Assembly (NCBI GenBank): GCA_000720375.1
Contig: JOAA01000022.1
Span: 124,001 to 188,000, forward strand
Length of the DNA: 64,000 nucleotides
Reading direction: 5' to 3'
DNA from: Rhodococcus rhodnii
GTDB taxonomy: Bacteria; Actinomycetota; Actinomycetes; Mycobacteriales; Pseudonocardiaceae
Of the stretch, positions 1 to 8,279 are shown piece after piece. Position numbers and translations under genes: made by a program. How positions within the stretch are numbered: position 1 is the stretch's first letter; each line of letters begins with the position of its first letter. Below the pieces are notes generated by a model that was not told the origin of the DNA, ran no database searches, and saw only the letters and a program-made list of their open reading frames with translations.

Positions 1-189
1 ATAGAGAACCACGCTGATGGCGATGGCTGTGACCAGTGCTGTTGCCGCGACGAGGATGGTGTACAGGTCGCTGGGGCCGCGTGAGATGCTGATTACCAGG
101 AACCCGATCATGACGGCAAGACTGGTCAGCGCGGCGGTGACCTTTGCGGGAAACAGGCTTTTGTCCTGGTGGGATTGTTTGCGAGGCAT
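1..189 (-). CDS. small membrane protein, partial at left edge
   Basis: Read on the minus strand from ATG at 189, this frame stays open for 63 codons and leaves the window. It begins MPRKQSHQDKSLF and then has two hydrophobic stretches (about residues 18-37 and 44-62) joined by a short RGPSD turn, so two membrane helices are likely. A GGAG sequence lies about 8 bases before the ATG. A GCAA-N3-TTG box lies about 95 bp upstream at 285. I recognise no family. The 3' end is unseen. Confidence 0.6.
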   Translation of the reverse strand, partial: MPRKQSHQDKSLFPAKVTAALTSLAVMIGFLVISISRGPSDLYTILVAATALVTAIAISVVLY

Positions 190-284
190 GGGGGTTCGCT
201 CCGTTCGATCGTGGTCGTCGTTGAGTGCTTGCCCAGCGCGGGCCTGACCAACCATCTTGAGCCAGGTCCGTGATGAAGCCGTGA

Positions 285-294
285 CAAAGATTGC
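285..294 (-). promoter_or_regulatory. GCAA-N3-TTG box
   Basis: On the minus strand this reads GCAATCTTTG followed by TCA, matching the box repeated across the window. It lies upstream of the small membrane gene that starts at 189. An inverted repeat, CCGTAT-N7-ATACGG (294-312), overlaps its edge. Confidence 0.5.
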
Positions 295-361
295 CGTATG
301 CAAGAAATACGGCGGGGCACCCGTAAGGTCTGGCTGATTTGTTTAACTAAGTCGAAGGGGG

Positions 362-682
362 ATGATCCTGTTGCTGCTCCTTACCCCGGTCGCCGTGGAG
401 TTCATCAGCTTCATCACCTCCACCAGCACCACACCGCACGCCGCGGGCCTGCGCATCACTGCCGCGCAAGCCTCGCCGGAGGGAGCGAATCTGGCGGTGG
501 AGCTAGTGACCTGCCCGCTGGATGGCGATCAGATCGTGGCTCAAACGGGCGCTCGGGTGTACATGGATCCGTTGGCCGCCGCCTTCCTTGACGACAAGGT
601 GCTCACCGCGGAACTTGACGAGCGTGGGCGTCCTCGCTTCAGGCTGCTCCAGCCTGAAGCCGATGGCGGCGCCAGTCCTTGA
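362..682 (+). CDS. HesB/IscA-like protein lacking cluster cysteines
   Basis: This 106-residue protein resembles the gene at 16933. Both have a HesB/IscA (Fe-S biogenesis) fold pattern: an LRI/LRV-D strand, then GDQIV, then an ARVYMDP or AHVFIHPDAA segment, and a final RFRLL strand. True A-type carriers have one Cys followed by a C-terminal CGC. Here I see a single Cys (in TCPLDGDQ) and no CGC, so ordinary cluster transfer is unlikely. The ATG at 362 follows GAAGGGGG. The first seven residues, MILLLLL, diverge from the paralogue and may reflect altered 5' sequence. Function is unknown. Confidence 0.7.
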   Translation: MILLLLLTPVAVEFISFITSTSTTPHAAGLRITAAQASPEGANLAVELVTCPLDGDQIVAQTGARVYMDPLAAAFLDDKVLTAELDERGRPRFRLLQPEADGGASP

Positions 683-687
683 ATGCT

Positions 688-1041
688 TTACCTGTGCTCA
701 AGTGGCTGCACCTGCTTGACGTACAGTGGTACACCTTGCATGCATGTGGTCGGCTGGCCGTGGCGGGGTACGCCGGTGACAGTCAGCCGCTGGCCGTGCT
801 GAAAGTCTTGTGTTTCACCATCTACCAGTAGGTACTGGGTGGTACCTGCGTCCAGCAGCAGGCATCCTGGTTCGACTCCGGCTACGACCGTGCCGCTGAC
901 GGTGATCTCGTCTGTGCCTGGAGCCGAGGATGTCGGTGACGGCGACGAGGGTTCCGATGGAGGAGCGTTGCCGCACGCCGATATCGGCAGCAGGCAGGCG
1001 ATGAATGTTGTGGCGACGCGAATGGTTGCTGAAGGTCCCAT
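688..1041 (-). CDS. OB-fold-like lipoprotein
   Basis: The product has a lipoprotein signal ending LLPISAC, then a Ser/Pro/Thr-rich spacer, then a compact beta-rich domain (about residues 45-115) beginning ITVSGTVVAG. That domain looks like the small OB-fold modules of actinobacterial lipoproteins. I chose ATG 1041, which gives a normal signal peptide; an in-frame start at 1074 would add eleven polar residues. It is divergent from the DUF3040 gene at 1178 and shares a region holding the box at 1096. A substrate cannot be inferred. Confidence 0.65.
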   Translation of the reverse strand: MGPSATIRVATTFIACLLPISACGNAPPSEPSSPSPTSSAPGTDEITVSGTVVAGVEPGCLLLDAGTTQYLLVDGETQDFQHGQRLTVTGVPRHGQPTTCMQGVPLYVKQVQPLEHR

Positions 1042-1095
1042 ATGGCGACGGGTACCCGGAAAACGCCAACACATTCAGCAGGAAACATGCCTTAT

Positions 1096-1105
1096 GCAAA
1101 TATTG
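1096..1105 (+). promoter_or_regulatory. GCAA-N3-TTG box
   Basis: GCAAATATTG lies in the divergent region between the lipoprotein gene (start 1041) and the DUF3040 gene (start 1178), about 73 bp before the latter. Confidence 0.5.
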
Positions 1106-1177
1106 GCTGACCGTTGGGTTTCGGTTCTGACGCAGGGGGTAGGCGTTGAACGACGCACGACTGACGAGAGAAGAACC

Positions 1178-1483
1178 ATGGATCACGGTCACGACAAGAT
1201 TGTGCTCAACCCGTACGAGCGACACCAGCTGGAACTGATCGAGCATCACCTGGCAGAAGAATCACGACATCAAGGTGTTCGCGCCCAATCGGAGGCGGCC
1301 ATGCCGAACGCGGTGTGGTTCGGAGTGCTGCTCCCGTGTAGCTGGCTGATGGCAGGCGTATGGCTTCTGCTGGTGGGATCGCCGTTAGGGCTGCTGTTCG
1401 TTGTGATGGCAGCGGTCAGCGCTACCGCGACGCTGGTTGTCCGGGATCGGACGAGTACGTCACCTCTCCGTAAGGACCGTTAG
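1178..1483 (+). CDS. DUF3040 family membrane protein
   Basis: This 101-residue protein starts MDHGHDKIVLNPYERHQLELIE. Its soluble N-terminal helix (LNPYERHQLELIEHHLAEE) is typical of DUF3040, where a Leu/Ser-x-x-E-x-x-x-L-x-x-I-E/M-x-x-L pattern is usual. Two membrane helices follow at about residues 45-65 and 70-88, and the tail is basic. A GAGAAGAA ribosome-binding stretch precedes ATG 1178. A second DUF3040 gene lies at 8280. The function of the family is not known. Confidence 0.75.
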   Translation: MDHGHDKIVLNPYERHQLELIEHHLAEESRHQGVRAQSEAAMPNAVWFGVLLPCSWLMAGVWLLLVGSPLGLLFVVMAAVSATATLVVRDRTSTSPLRKDR

Positions 1484-1541
1484 GTCCCATTTCGCTGACG
1501 CATGCGGCAGGTCGTCGGCGACCAATCACGGAGGTGGTGGA

Positions 1542-2116
1542 GTGCTCGGTCCACGGAGCGGTGCAATGGTGCTGGTGGGCACGCTGTTCGGCTTGGTTGG
1601 GGGATGTGGCGTGGACGCGGGCAGCCGGCACCCGGAATGAGCCAGCCTGCTATGCCTACGACGACAAGCACGTCATCATCCGGGTCGGCGCCTGCGACCG
1701 TGCCAGTGGCGGAGCAGTTGAGGTTCACCGCCAAGACCGTGGACGACCAGAGCTTCAGCCGGAAAAGCCTGGCGGGGAAGGCGGTCGTGTTGTGGTTCTG
1801 GGCACCGTGGTGCCCGAAGTTCCGTGCGGAAGCGGGCAGGGTCGTCGCGACAACGCAGCCCAACACCGGCAAGGTCATTTTGGCGGAGTCGCCGCCCAGG
1901 ACCAGCTGCCAGGCCATCAAGAAGTTCGTCACCGACTACAAGGTCGGCGGCTTCCAGCACGTTGCCGATCTGGACGCCTCAATCTGGACCCAGTTCGGCG
2001 TCACGCAACAACCCGCCTATGCGTTCATCAGTCCTGACGGGAAGGTGGACGTGGTCAAACAGCAACTTTCCGAGTCCGCATTGACCGAGCGGGTCGGCGC
2101 GCTAGTCAAGGCGTGA
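1542..2116 (+). pseudogene. TlpA/DsbE-like redoxin lipoprotein, frameshifted
   Basis: A good ribosome-binding site (GGAGG) precedes GTG 1542, which opens a lipoprotein signal ending LFGLVGGC. That frame stops at 1640. The mature redoxin continues in another frame (about 1620-2116) with a thioredoxin-like fold: FSRKSLAGKAVVLWFWAPWCPKF, then QPAYAFISPDGKVDVV. The frame change makes this a probable pseudogene unless it is a sequencing error. The active site is also abnormal, reading W-C-P-K-F where family members read W-C-x-x-C, so the resolving Cys is lost. It overlaps the ccdA remnant, as redoxins usually sit beside ccdA. Confidence 0.7.
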
Positions 2117-2577
2117 TGGATCTCGACACGCTGGGATTCGCGCTAGTGGCAGGCATGGTGGCCACGGTCAACCCGTGCGGCTTCGCGATGTTGCCCGCGT
2201 ATCTGACGCTGGTGGTCACCGGCGACAACCGGCGACGATGCCCGCGGTGTTGCGGGCCTGGGCGGGCTGTACACCGCCTTACGGCGTGTACGAGCTGCGC
2301 CCGTTTCACGGCGGTGGCTCGGCAGAGGATCCGATCGTGGATGCGGCGGGAGCGCTGTCGACAGTGCTGTCGGCGTGGGTCGATCAGATCGGACCGGACG
2401 CGATCAGCCCCAGCGCGTCCACGGTGATCGGGCCGATCATGTCGACCGTCTTGTGGAACAGGTCCGGTGCCCTTGGTGGTCGGCTTGGCGTTCCTCATCG
2501 GCGGAGCCGTGCTGATTGCTCGCCGCCGAGTGGGACGACGTGCCCGCGTGTCCTCGCCTCAGGACGAGGACACCTAG
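2116..2577 (+). pseudogene. truncated CcdA/DsbD-like membrane protein remnant
   Basis: The first 38 residues from ATG 2116 are a normal CcdA N-terminus, with the first helix and the NPCGFAMLPAYL motif that carries a redox Cys. After about 2232 the similarity is lost. The middle (2235-2470) is unrecognised sequence. Near 2470-2577 a different frame encodes one last helix, LVVGLAFLIGGAVLIARRR, and a polar tail ending at a TAG. I read this as a ccdA gene with a large internal deletion or replacement. The neighbouring redoxin is also damaged. Confidence 0.6.
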
Positions 2578-2615
2578 GCAGCCGTGCCTCATGTCGTACT
2601 GCCGGATCGAATCTG

Positions 2616-2660
2616 ATCGGTTAGGGTTCTCCGCAGGTGTGCCGGGAAGTCTGGTCGGCG
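2616..2660 (+). promoter_or_regulatory. leader element copy A
   Basis: The core at 2637-2660 contains GCCGGGAAGTCTGGTCGGC. TAGGGT, a -10-like hexamer, lies just upstream within ATCGGTTAGGGT. The core ends 33 nt before the GTG of the CBS gene. Copy F at 50866 shares both the core and the upstream ATCGGTTAGGGT. GCCG and CGGC at the core ends can pair in RNA. Confidence 0.6.
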
Positions 2661-2693
2661 AGGTGGTTAAAGCCGACTACGGAAGGTATTCCT

Positions 2694-3140
2694 GTGCGTG
2701 CATACGACCTTGCGTCGGACTATCCGACAGTCCGGCCGGACACTCCGGTCATCGAGGCAGCACGGCTGTTGGCCGGCCAGGATCTGCCGGGCCTGATCGT
2801 CGTGGACGATCGGGGAGCACCGTGGACGATCCTGGCTGGAACGCAGGTGTTGCGGTTGGCGGTGCCGCAGTACTGCCAGGACGATCCCAATCTGGCCCGA
2901 GTGATCGATGAGGCCACGGCCGACGTGTTCCTGCGCGGGTTGGGTGATCGTTCGGTACGGGAGTCGCTGCCTGGTGAGAGCCCGGAACTGCCGGTGGTAC
3001 ATCCGGAGGCGACGGTTCTCGAGGTCGCCGCATTGATGGCGCGGACCCGCATCCCGCTGGTCGCCGTGGCCAATCCAGGCGGCGTGCTGCAAGGCGCGAT
3101 CACGCTCGACTCGTTGCTCGACAGGGTGCTGGCCCAGTGA
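2694..3140 (+). CDS. CBS-domain protein paired with permease
   Basis: This 148-residue protein is essentially a pair of CBS motifs: residues 1-60 ([18 protein letters not shown], then GLIVVDDRG) and residues 95-148 (PVVHPEATVLEVAALMARTRIPLVAV). CBS pairs usually bind adenine nucleotides and regulate a partner. The stop codon overlaps the permease start by 4 bp (GTGA), so the two are translationally coupled and the CBS protein probably regulates the permease. GTG 2694 was chosen because GGAAGG precedes it by 7 bases and because the relic at 50924 starts at the same residue. Leader element A lies directly upstream. Confidence 0.8.
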   Translation: MRAYDLASDYPTVRPDTPVIEAARLLAGQDLPGLIVVDDRGAPWTILAGTQVLRLAVPQYCQDDPNLARVIDEATADVFLRGLGDRSVRESLPGESPELPVVHPEATVLEVAALMARTRIPLVAVANPGGVLQGAITLDSLLDRVLAQ

Positions 3141-4438
3141 CCGTTGTCGCCTGGCTGGCGATCGTCGTCTTCACGGTCGCCTACATTCTGATCGCCACGG
3201 AGAAGGTCCACCGGGTCGCTGCCGCTCTGGGCGGAGCCGTGCTGATGCTGGTGATCGGCGCGACGAACGCCGAGCACGCGTTCTTCTCCGAAGAGTCCGG
3301 TGTGGACTGGAACGTCATCTTCCTTCTCTTGGGGATGATGCTGATCGTCGCGGTTCTGCAACGCACGGGTGTGTTCGAGTTCGTGGCCATCTGGGCCGCG
3401 AAACGCGCGCGGGGCCGTCCTTTCCGGGTGATGGTGCTGCTTGTGCTGGTGACGGCTATCGCCTCAGCAGTGCTGGACAACGTCACGACGGTGCTGCTGA
3501 TCGCACCGGTGACGTTGCTCGTATGCGAGCGGCTCGCCGTGCCTGTGGCGCCGTTCTTGATCGCTGAGGTGCTCGCGTCGAACATCGGCGGCACCGCGAC
3601 TCTGGTCGGCGATCCGCCCAACATCATCATCGCGAGTCGTGCCGGACTGTCCTATAACGACTTCCTGATCCACCTGGCGCCCATTGTCGTGGTGCTGATG
3701 GTGGTGTTCGTCGGCATGTGCCGGTGGTTGTTCCGGCGAGCATTCGTCGCCAATCCGGAACGGGCGCAAGCGGTGATGGCACTTCGTGAGCGCGATGCCA
3801 TCCGCGATGTCCGGCTGCTGATCATCAGCCTGGTAGTGCTCACCGCCGTCACCATTGCGTTCGTGCTGCACACAGTTCTGCACCTTGAGCCGTCGGTGGT
3901 GGCGCTGATCGGTGGACTGGTGCTGCTCGCGCTGTCCGGACTGAACGCGGAGTCAGTGGCCAAGGACGTGGAATGGCCGACACTGGTGTTCTTCGCCGGC
4001 TTGTTCGTCATGGTCGGAGCTCTTGTCAACACCGGAGTCATCGACATACTGGCGAAGTCCGCCGCCGAAGCCACCGAGGGCCGCCTGATGCTTGCTTCGG
4101 GTGTACTGCTGTGGGCCTCGGCGGTGATTTCCGCGATCGTCGACAACATTCCCTATGTGGCCACGATGAGTCCTGTTGTCGCCGATCTCGTACAAGCCAA
4201 TGGTGGCGGTGGCTCCGGGCAGGTGCTGTGGTGGTCGTTGGCTCTCGGCGCGGATCTCGGCGGCAACGCGACAGCTGTCGGCGCCTCGGCGAACGTCGTG
4301 ATGCTCGGCCTGGCTGAACGCTCCGGGCACAGGATTTCGTTCTGGCAGTTCACCAAGTACGGCTTGGTGGTTGCTTTTGTGACCATCGTGATCTCGATGG
4401 TGTACGTGTGGTTGCGCTACTTCGCCTTCGCGGGGTGA
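3137..4438 (+). CDS. ArsB/NhaD-type ion transporter permease
   Basis: A 433-residue integral membrane protein of the ion-transporter superfamily (ArsB/NhaD/SLC13-like), with about eleven hydrophobic segments. The first half carries the SNIGGTATLVGDPPNIII signature typical of these permeases. The second half carries the related GADLGGNATAVGASANV repeat. The ion is not decided by sequence: arsenite, sodium/proton or an anion are all possible, and no ars genes are nearby. The GTG start overlaps the CBS gene by 4 bp. A truncated duplicate (residues about 33-95) lies at 51004. Confidence 0.8.
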   Translation: MTVVAWLAIVVFTVAYILIATEKVHRVAAALGGAVLMLVIGATNAEHAFFSEESGVDWNVIFLLLGMMLIVAVLQRTGVFEFVAIWAAKRARGRPFRVMVLLVLVTAIASAVLDNVTTVLLIAPVTLLVCERLAVPVAPFLIAEVLASNIGGTATLVGDPPNIIIASRAGLSYNDFLIHLAPIVVVLMVVFVGMCRWLFRRAFVANPERAQAVMALRERDAIRDVRLLIISLVVLTAVTIAFVLHTVLHLEPSVVALIGGLVLLALSGLNAESVAKDVEWPTLVFFAGLFVMVGALVNTGVIDILAKSAAEATEGRLMLASGVLLWASAVISAIVDNIPYVATMSPVVADLVQANGGGGSGQVLWWSLALGADLGGNATAVGASANVVMLGLAERSGHRISFWQFTKYGLVVAFVTIVISMVYVWLRYFAFAG

Positions 4439-4445
4439 GACTTGA

Positions 4446-4535
4446 TCAGTGCCTTTTGCGTTCAAGCAAGCGCAGGGTCAACGCGATCAGGACGAACGCG
4501 GCGATCAAGATGATCGGATAGATGAGCTCGGCCAT
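4446..4535 (-). CDS. 29-residue single-helix mini-protein
   Basis: A short minus-strand frame encodes MAELIYPIILIAAFVLIALT followed by LRLLERKRH: one membrane helix with a basic tail, the layout of KdpF- or CydX-like mini-subunits. I could not assign it to any family. It ends 7 bp after the permease stop and runs towards it. There is no clear ribosome-binding site, so the start is uncertain. Confidence 0.35.
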   Translation of the reverse strand: MAELIYPIILIAAFVLIALTLRLLERKRH

Positions 4536-4592
4536 GAGCTTGATCCATTCAATGAACAGGCTTCGTTGACTGTGCGGGCAGGATAACGCTCA

Positions 4593-4829
4593 TTACGGGC
4601 TGTCTCGAGCCGGATGGCACGAGCGGGTGACGTGCATGATGAGCTCGGGATGATGGCCGTCAGCCGCGTTGAGCCGCACCGAGGAAACACCTGCGACGGT
4701 CCCGTCGGCCAGCTCCACCAGGGAGCCTGGAGGAAGCATGACCGGGCCCGCAAGGCGCAGAAGTACATCATCACGCAGCGGGTCGCAGATCAACGTGGTG
4801 ACCTCGACGGGGAGATCGGACTCGGCCAC
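4593..4829 (-). CDS. PLRD-family small protein, paralogue 1
   Basis: This 78-residue soluble protein is one of three paralogues in the window (others at 45551 and 51441). The shared core reads DPLRD-x2-LLRL-x-G-x-V-x-LP-x-GS, then RLN, then HVTRS or QVTRS. The pattern looks like a small beta-barrel. I recognise no named family. GTG 4829 follows AGGAGG, and leader element B ends 32 nt before it. Function unknown. Confidence 0.75.
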   Translation of the reverse strand: MAESDLPVEVTTLICDPLRDDVLLRLAGPVMLPPGSLVELADGTVAGVSSVRLNAADGHHPELIMHVTRSCHPARDSP

Positions 4830-4861
4830 GGATCCTCCTGGTTAACGAACGATTCGCACGA

Positions 4862-4885
4862 CGCCGACCAGTCTTCCCGGCACAC
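4862..4885 (-). promoter_or_regulatory. leader element copy B
   Basis: Minus-strand core containing GCCGGGAAGACTGGTCGGC, preceded by GGCTAAGGTTG with a -10-like TAAGGT. It ends 32 nt before the start codon of the PLRD-family gene at 4829. Confidence 0.6.
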
Positions 4886-4962
4886 CTGGCACAACCTTAG
4901 CCGTCATCGTCGCACTGCCGCACGCAGAGCTAAGACCTTCCGGCATTTGCTCTATGCGAACG

Positions 4963-5286
4963 TCATTTCGCGCCAAGACGTCGAATGAGCCGCAGTACGG
5001 CGCGAACGGCGAATACCGCAGCGCCTCCGATGAAGATCGTCGCCAGCAGACCGGGTTTCGCCTTGTCCAGTTTCTCGCCGACACGGCGCGAGATGCGACG
5101 TGCCACCGATATCGCCACTCCAGCGAGCACGACGAGCAGCCCTGCGCCTACGAAGGGGATGTATGGGTGGTTCATGTCGCGGTCGACCGCGATGTAGAGC
5201 AAGCCACCCAGAAGGACGGTGGTGATTCCGGCTGCCACGACCTTTGCAACGTAGAGCCGGTCGTCCTCCCGTTTCGTCTGGCTCAT
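4963..5286 (-). CDS. small membrane protein
   Basis: From ATG 5286 the product is 107 residues: a short polar start (MSQTKREDDR), two adjacent hydrophobic helices (about 15-35 and 40-62), a basic linker (ARRISRRVGEKLDKAKPG) and a third hydrophobic segment ending RLIRRLGAK. In-frame starts further upstream (5349, 5373) would add a Cys-rich tail that does not look like a natural N-terminus. A GCAA-N3-TTG box lies 65 bp upstream. No family recognised. Confidence 0.6.
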   Translation of the reverse strand: MSQTKREDDRLYVAKVVAAGITTVLLGGLLYIAVDRDMNHPYIPFVGAGLLVVLAGVAISVARRISRRVGEKLDKAKPGLLATIFIGGAAVFAVRAVLRLIRRLGAK

Positions 5287-5350
5287 GGATGACGTATACC
5301 CAACCTTCAGGACACCATACATACCTGGGTGTTTCGAAACCCGCTCCATA

Positions 5351-5360
5351 CAACAGTTGC
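5351..5360 (-). promoter_or_regulatory. GCAA-N3-TTG box
   Basis: Minus strand GCAACTGTTG then T, 65 bp upstream of the small membrane gene starting at 5286. Confidence 0.5.
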
Positions 5361-5423
5361 AGCCTGTCCGCATGGCGAGCCGCAGTCAATGTCAGTCAGC
5401 TCCCGTTGACACGAACTCCCGCT

Positions 5424-6044
5424 CTAGACAGCGGCGGCTGTCGTCGTCTCGATCTGACGGTCATGTGCCTGCCGGAGCAGCAGCTGGGACAGGACTGCTC
5501 CGGCCAAGGCGCGGAGCATGTCCCACTCGGCGTCCAAGGGATCACCTTGGGTGCCGAGGTACACCGTGCCGACACGGCCCGTTACCGATGCGGCGAACGC
5601 TTCGATGAGCTCGAAACCCGCGCTCGTTCCGAGTGATGCGGACGTTACGACGATGGTGAGCCACCACCCGCGCCGGGAACGAGAGACCCGGAGCAGTAGC
5701 TCGCGGATCACCAGTGCGGAGAGCGCGCCTTGAGCCACGTGCCCGATGCGGTCGTAAGAGTTGCGGTCGAGACGCAACCAGGCTTGGAGCCATTCACCCG
5801 GCAGGGCGTCGGCGTACGAGTAATGAGCACCTAGAGCGATCCAAAGCGCGCCGAAAGCGAGCGCACGGTACACCAGCGGTGTGAACTGGAACCGGGAATA
5901 GGTGACCACCAGTATTACGCACCCGACGGCGACCGGCGTGGCCTCCAGGAGCCAGGTGCCGTACAGCCTTGGTCCTACACCGGAGAACGCGACGGCGATG
6001 AGGACGACTGCGAGCAGTGCCTTCGGCTCTTGTCGTGCCCGCAT
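5424..6044 (-). CDS. DUF2238 (YjdF-like) membrane protein
   Basis: A 206-residue protein with about six membrane helices. It carries the DUF2238/YjdF signature blocks: LGAHYSYADALPGEW, then NSYDRIGHVAQG, then an acidic FELIEAF helix, then YLGTQGDPLDAEWDM. The conserved polar residues cluster between helices, as in the family. Its role is unknown. The start ATG 6044 is the only reasonable one. The PRC-barrel gene lies directly upstream (ends 6051), so both may be one transcript. Confidence 0.8.
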   Translation of the reverse strand: MRARQEPKALLAVVLIAVAFSGVGPRLYGTWLLEATPVAVGCVILVVTYSRFQFTPLVYRALAFGALWIALGAHYSYADALPGEWLQAWLRLDRNSYDRIGHVAQGALSALVIRELLLRVSRSRRGWWLTIVVTSASLGTSAGFELIEAFAASVTGRVGTVYLGTQGDPLDAEWDMLRALAGAVLSQLLLRQAHDRQIETTTAAAV

Positions 6045-6050
6045 CGTCGA

Positions 6051-6419
6051 TCAGGACCGGCGAGTTAGCTCTGCGCGCGATACGGACAGATGAACCCCGT
6101 CAGCATCGACGCCACGAATTTGCTCGGCGTCGGCGTAGAGATCCTTCGCGAACACCCCTCGGGCGTCGATCTTGATGTAGCCCTTGCGAAGGAGTTGCTC
6201 GGCTCGTGTCGATGGCACGTCTGGCTCCGAGCCCGAGAACGTGTCGCGGACCCAGTCCCATACTGTGCCGGGTGGCCGCTGTCCTTGCGTGGTGATCGCT
6301 TCGGGGTCGCCCATCTTCATTCCGGTCACCGAGCCTACGGGCTGGTTCTCTTTGTCGAGAACCCTCATTCCCACCTCGACGTCGGCGATCGGCCCGGGTT
6401 GGGATATCTGTCCTGTCAT
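6051..6419 (-). CDS. PRC-barrel/DUF2171-like protein
   Basis: A 122-residue soluble protein. Residues 10-50 (DVEVGMRVLDKENQPVGSVTGMK) match the PRC-barrel pattern, and the C-terminal half (GYIKIDARGVFAKDLYADAEQIRGVDADGVHLSVSRAEL) matches the rest of a DUF2171-type barrel. Such proteins are often stress-associated adaptors of unknown partner. GGAGG lies 7 bases before ATG 6419. The DUF2238 gene follows within 7 bp. Confidence 0.75.
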   Translation of the reverse strand: MTGQISQPGPIADVEVGMRVLDKENQPVGSVTGMKMGDPEAITTQGQRPPGTVWDWVRDTFSGSEPDVPSTRAEQLLRKGYIKIDARGVFAKDLYADAEQIRGVDADGVHLSVSRAELTRRS

Positions 6420-6728
6420 CGAATTCCTCCATCAGGCAAGCGTTCGAGCATGGCTTACGAATCGGGTGTCCAGGTTCGCAGCGGTGAAACCGCACCACGC
6501 ATTGGGATGCATCCCGTATGTACATTTGCACACTGCAATTGATGCTGAGGTCGTCGGTGTTTCGGCGTGGCAGTGTTGGGCATTCGGCTGGCAGGCGGTG
6601 ACCAGCGCCGCCGTGAGGGAGGAGAAGTGGACAGAAGAACGAGAAAATGGCACCAGACGCGGTGGTCAGCCGTTCCGGGGCAGCCAGTGGATGAGGCTGG
6701 CTACCCGTACTCGGGAGGAGGAAGTCCT

Positions 6729-7172
6729 TTGTATCCGCACACACGCACGAGCGTGTACGGCGACGAGACTTGGTTGGCCACCTTGCCAAGCGGGTTGAAC
6801 TTCCTTGCCGGTGTCTGGCTGGTGCTCGCCCCGTTCGCCTTGGACTACCAGAACACCGGTGCCGGGTTCAACGGACAGTGGAACGACATCGTTCTCGGTG
6901 TCGCGATCGCGATCCTGGCGTTGGTCCGTACCTTCGCGCCGCATCGAGTGGTCTGGTTCAGCGGGATCAACTTGGTGCTGGGCGGATGGTTGATCGTCGC
7001 TCCGTTCGTACTGCAGTACAACGCCGGACGAGATGCCACACAAGCGGTGACCAACGACATCGTCGTCGGCATCCTCGTCTTCCTGCTGGCGCTGCTCAGC
7101 ATCACCGGAACCATGCGGGCCCGAAGCAGGCAAGCAGAAGACACATCGCAAGCATCTACGGGGCAGCAGTAG
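6729..7172 (+). CDS. SPW-repeat membrane protein 1
   Basis: Four membrane helices form two repeats of the SPW type: SGLNFLAGVWLVLAPFAL, then WNDIVLGVAIAILAL, then SGINLVLGGWLIVAPFVL, then TNDIVVGILVFLLALL. No longer start looks natural. TTG 6729 (reading MYPHTRTSVYGDE) is preceded 8 bases earlier by GGGAGGAGG, which decides the start. A second SPW protein lies at 26111. The role of this family is unknown. Confidence 0.75.
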   Translation: MYPHTRTSVYGDETWLATLPSGLNFLAGVWLVLAPFALDYQNTGAGFNGQWNDIVLGVAIAILALVRTFAPHRVVWFSGINLVLGGWLIVAPFVLQYNAGRDATQAVTNDIVVGILVFLLALLSITGTMRARSRQAEDTSQASTGQQ

Positions 7173-7182
7173 CCATCAGCGG

Positions 7183-8097
7183 CTACGAGTCCTCCATCTG
7201 CGATAGCGGAATCACCGCGACGGAACAGTCTGCGTGATACACCATCGCATGGCTGACAGATCCGAGGAATGTCCGGTGGAGGGCACCACGCTGACGGCTG
7301 CCGACCACGACGAGACCGGCCTGGCTTGAGCGCTCCAACAAGGCTCGTGCCGGGGTGGTCTCGACGATCTCCAGATCGGCGGATACGTCAGGAAACCGGG
7401 CGCGCCATTCGTCAAGGTTCGCGCCCAGCACTTCTGCGGCCGCCTGTTCGGCCGAATCAGGTGATGATTCCATCCGCGGGATCATCGGGTCCAGCAACTG
7501 GCCAGGAAGGCCGTGGATCGCGAGGAGGCGGATCGAGTGCGCGGCGGCGTACCTGAAGGCGTAAGCGAGTATCTGTCCGCTGGTCGCGGTGCCATCTATT
7601 CCCACCAGAACATTGCTCGCAGTGTGCCGGTCATCTGTGTGCCCGCGGACGACGATGATTGGCCGATCGGCCATGCGAACCAGGTCAGCGGCAGTGGACC
7701 CGAGTATCACTCGAGGGATCGCGCTGAGGCCCGACGATCCTACGACCATCGATTCCGCCCCAAGTTCGGCTGAGACCTCCATCATCGCCTGTGCGGGTTC
7801 GCTCTGCGGGAATCGCGTCGTGACATCCAGTTCGGGTGTGGTGCGGTTGATCTCCGCCACAACCGGCTCGACGGCGGCGCGAGCTTCGTCCGTCAGCCTG
7901 GCGTCGCCGAACTCCACTGCGGGGTGCCACCCGTAAGCCGTCGTGGCGACGTGCGGGCCCACCGAATAGACGATGACCAACTGCTGTGCGTGGACCTTCG
8001 CTTCCGCGACCGCCCAGTCGAGCGCCTTCCGGGCTCCATCGGAGCCGTCGAAGCCGACGACCATCGCACGCTTCCGGCTGCCGATTCCTGAAGACAT
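7183..8097 (-). CDS. two-domain universal stress protein 1
   Basis: A 304-residue protein with two USP domains (about 10-145 and 155-304). Each has the ATP-binding G-x2-G-x9-G(S/T) loop: VVGSSGLSAIPRVILGST in domain 1 and VVGSRQRGALHRTFLGSVS in domain 2. Domain 1 opens with VVGFDGSDGARKALDWA. This tandem ATP-binding form is the one seen in mycobacterial dormancy USPs such as Rv2623. ATG 8097 follows GAGGGG; GTG two codons earlier is possible. A similar USP lies at 17537. Confidence 0.9.
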   Translation of the reverse strand: MSSGIGSRKRAMVVGFDGSDGARKALDWAVAEAKVHAQQLVIVYSVGPHVATTAYGWHPAVEFGDARLTDEARAAVEPVVAEINRTTPELDVTTRFPQSEPAQAMMEVSAELGAESMVVGSSGLSAIPRVILGSTAADLVRMADRPIIVVRGHTDDRHTASNVLVGIDGTATSGQILAYAFRYAAAHSIRLLAIHGLPGQLLDPMIPRMESSPDSAEQAAAEVLGANLDEWRARFPDVSADLEIVETTPARALLERSSQAGLVVVGSRQRGALHRTFLGSVSHAMVYHADCSVAVIPLSQMEDS

Positions 8098-8142
8098 GGT
8101 CACCCCTCACATGATCGTTGCTCATAGAAATAGTTGGTATAT

Positions 8143-8152
8143 GCAATAGTGG
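8143..8152 (+). promoter_or_regulatory. imperfect GCAA-N3-TTG box
   Basis: GCAATAGTGG differs from the box by one base. It lies in the divergent region between the USP gene (start 8097) and the DUF3040 gene (start 8280). Confidence 0.3.
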
Positions 8153-8159
8153 TGGGGTA

Positions 8160-8186
8160 CCCACGTTGTGCGGTGCATAACGTGGG
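8160..8186. repeat. inverted repeat in divergent promoter region
   Basis: CCCACGTT and AACGTGGG form a perfect 8-bp inverted repeat with an 11-base spacer. It lies about 94 bp before the DUF3040 start at 8280. It could be an operator or a small hairpin; there is no T-run. Confidence 0.4.
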
Positions 8187-8279
8187 CGCGTCGGCTCAGT
8201 CGGGAGGCGAGGCGCGTTTAGCCGATCCGTGTGGCGGAAGCCTTCAGGTACAACCCGACGTAGTGTGCTGGAGTCTGTG

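Noticed and set aside
3137..4438. Naming the permease arsB
   Set aside because: The family also includes sodium/proton and anion carriers, and no arsenic genes are nearby.
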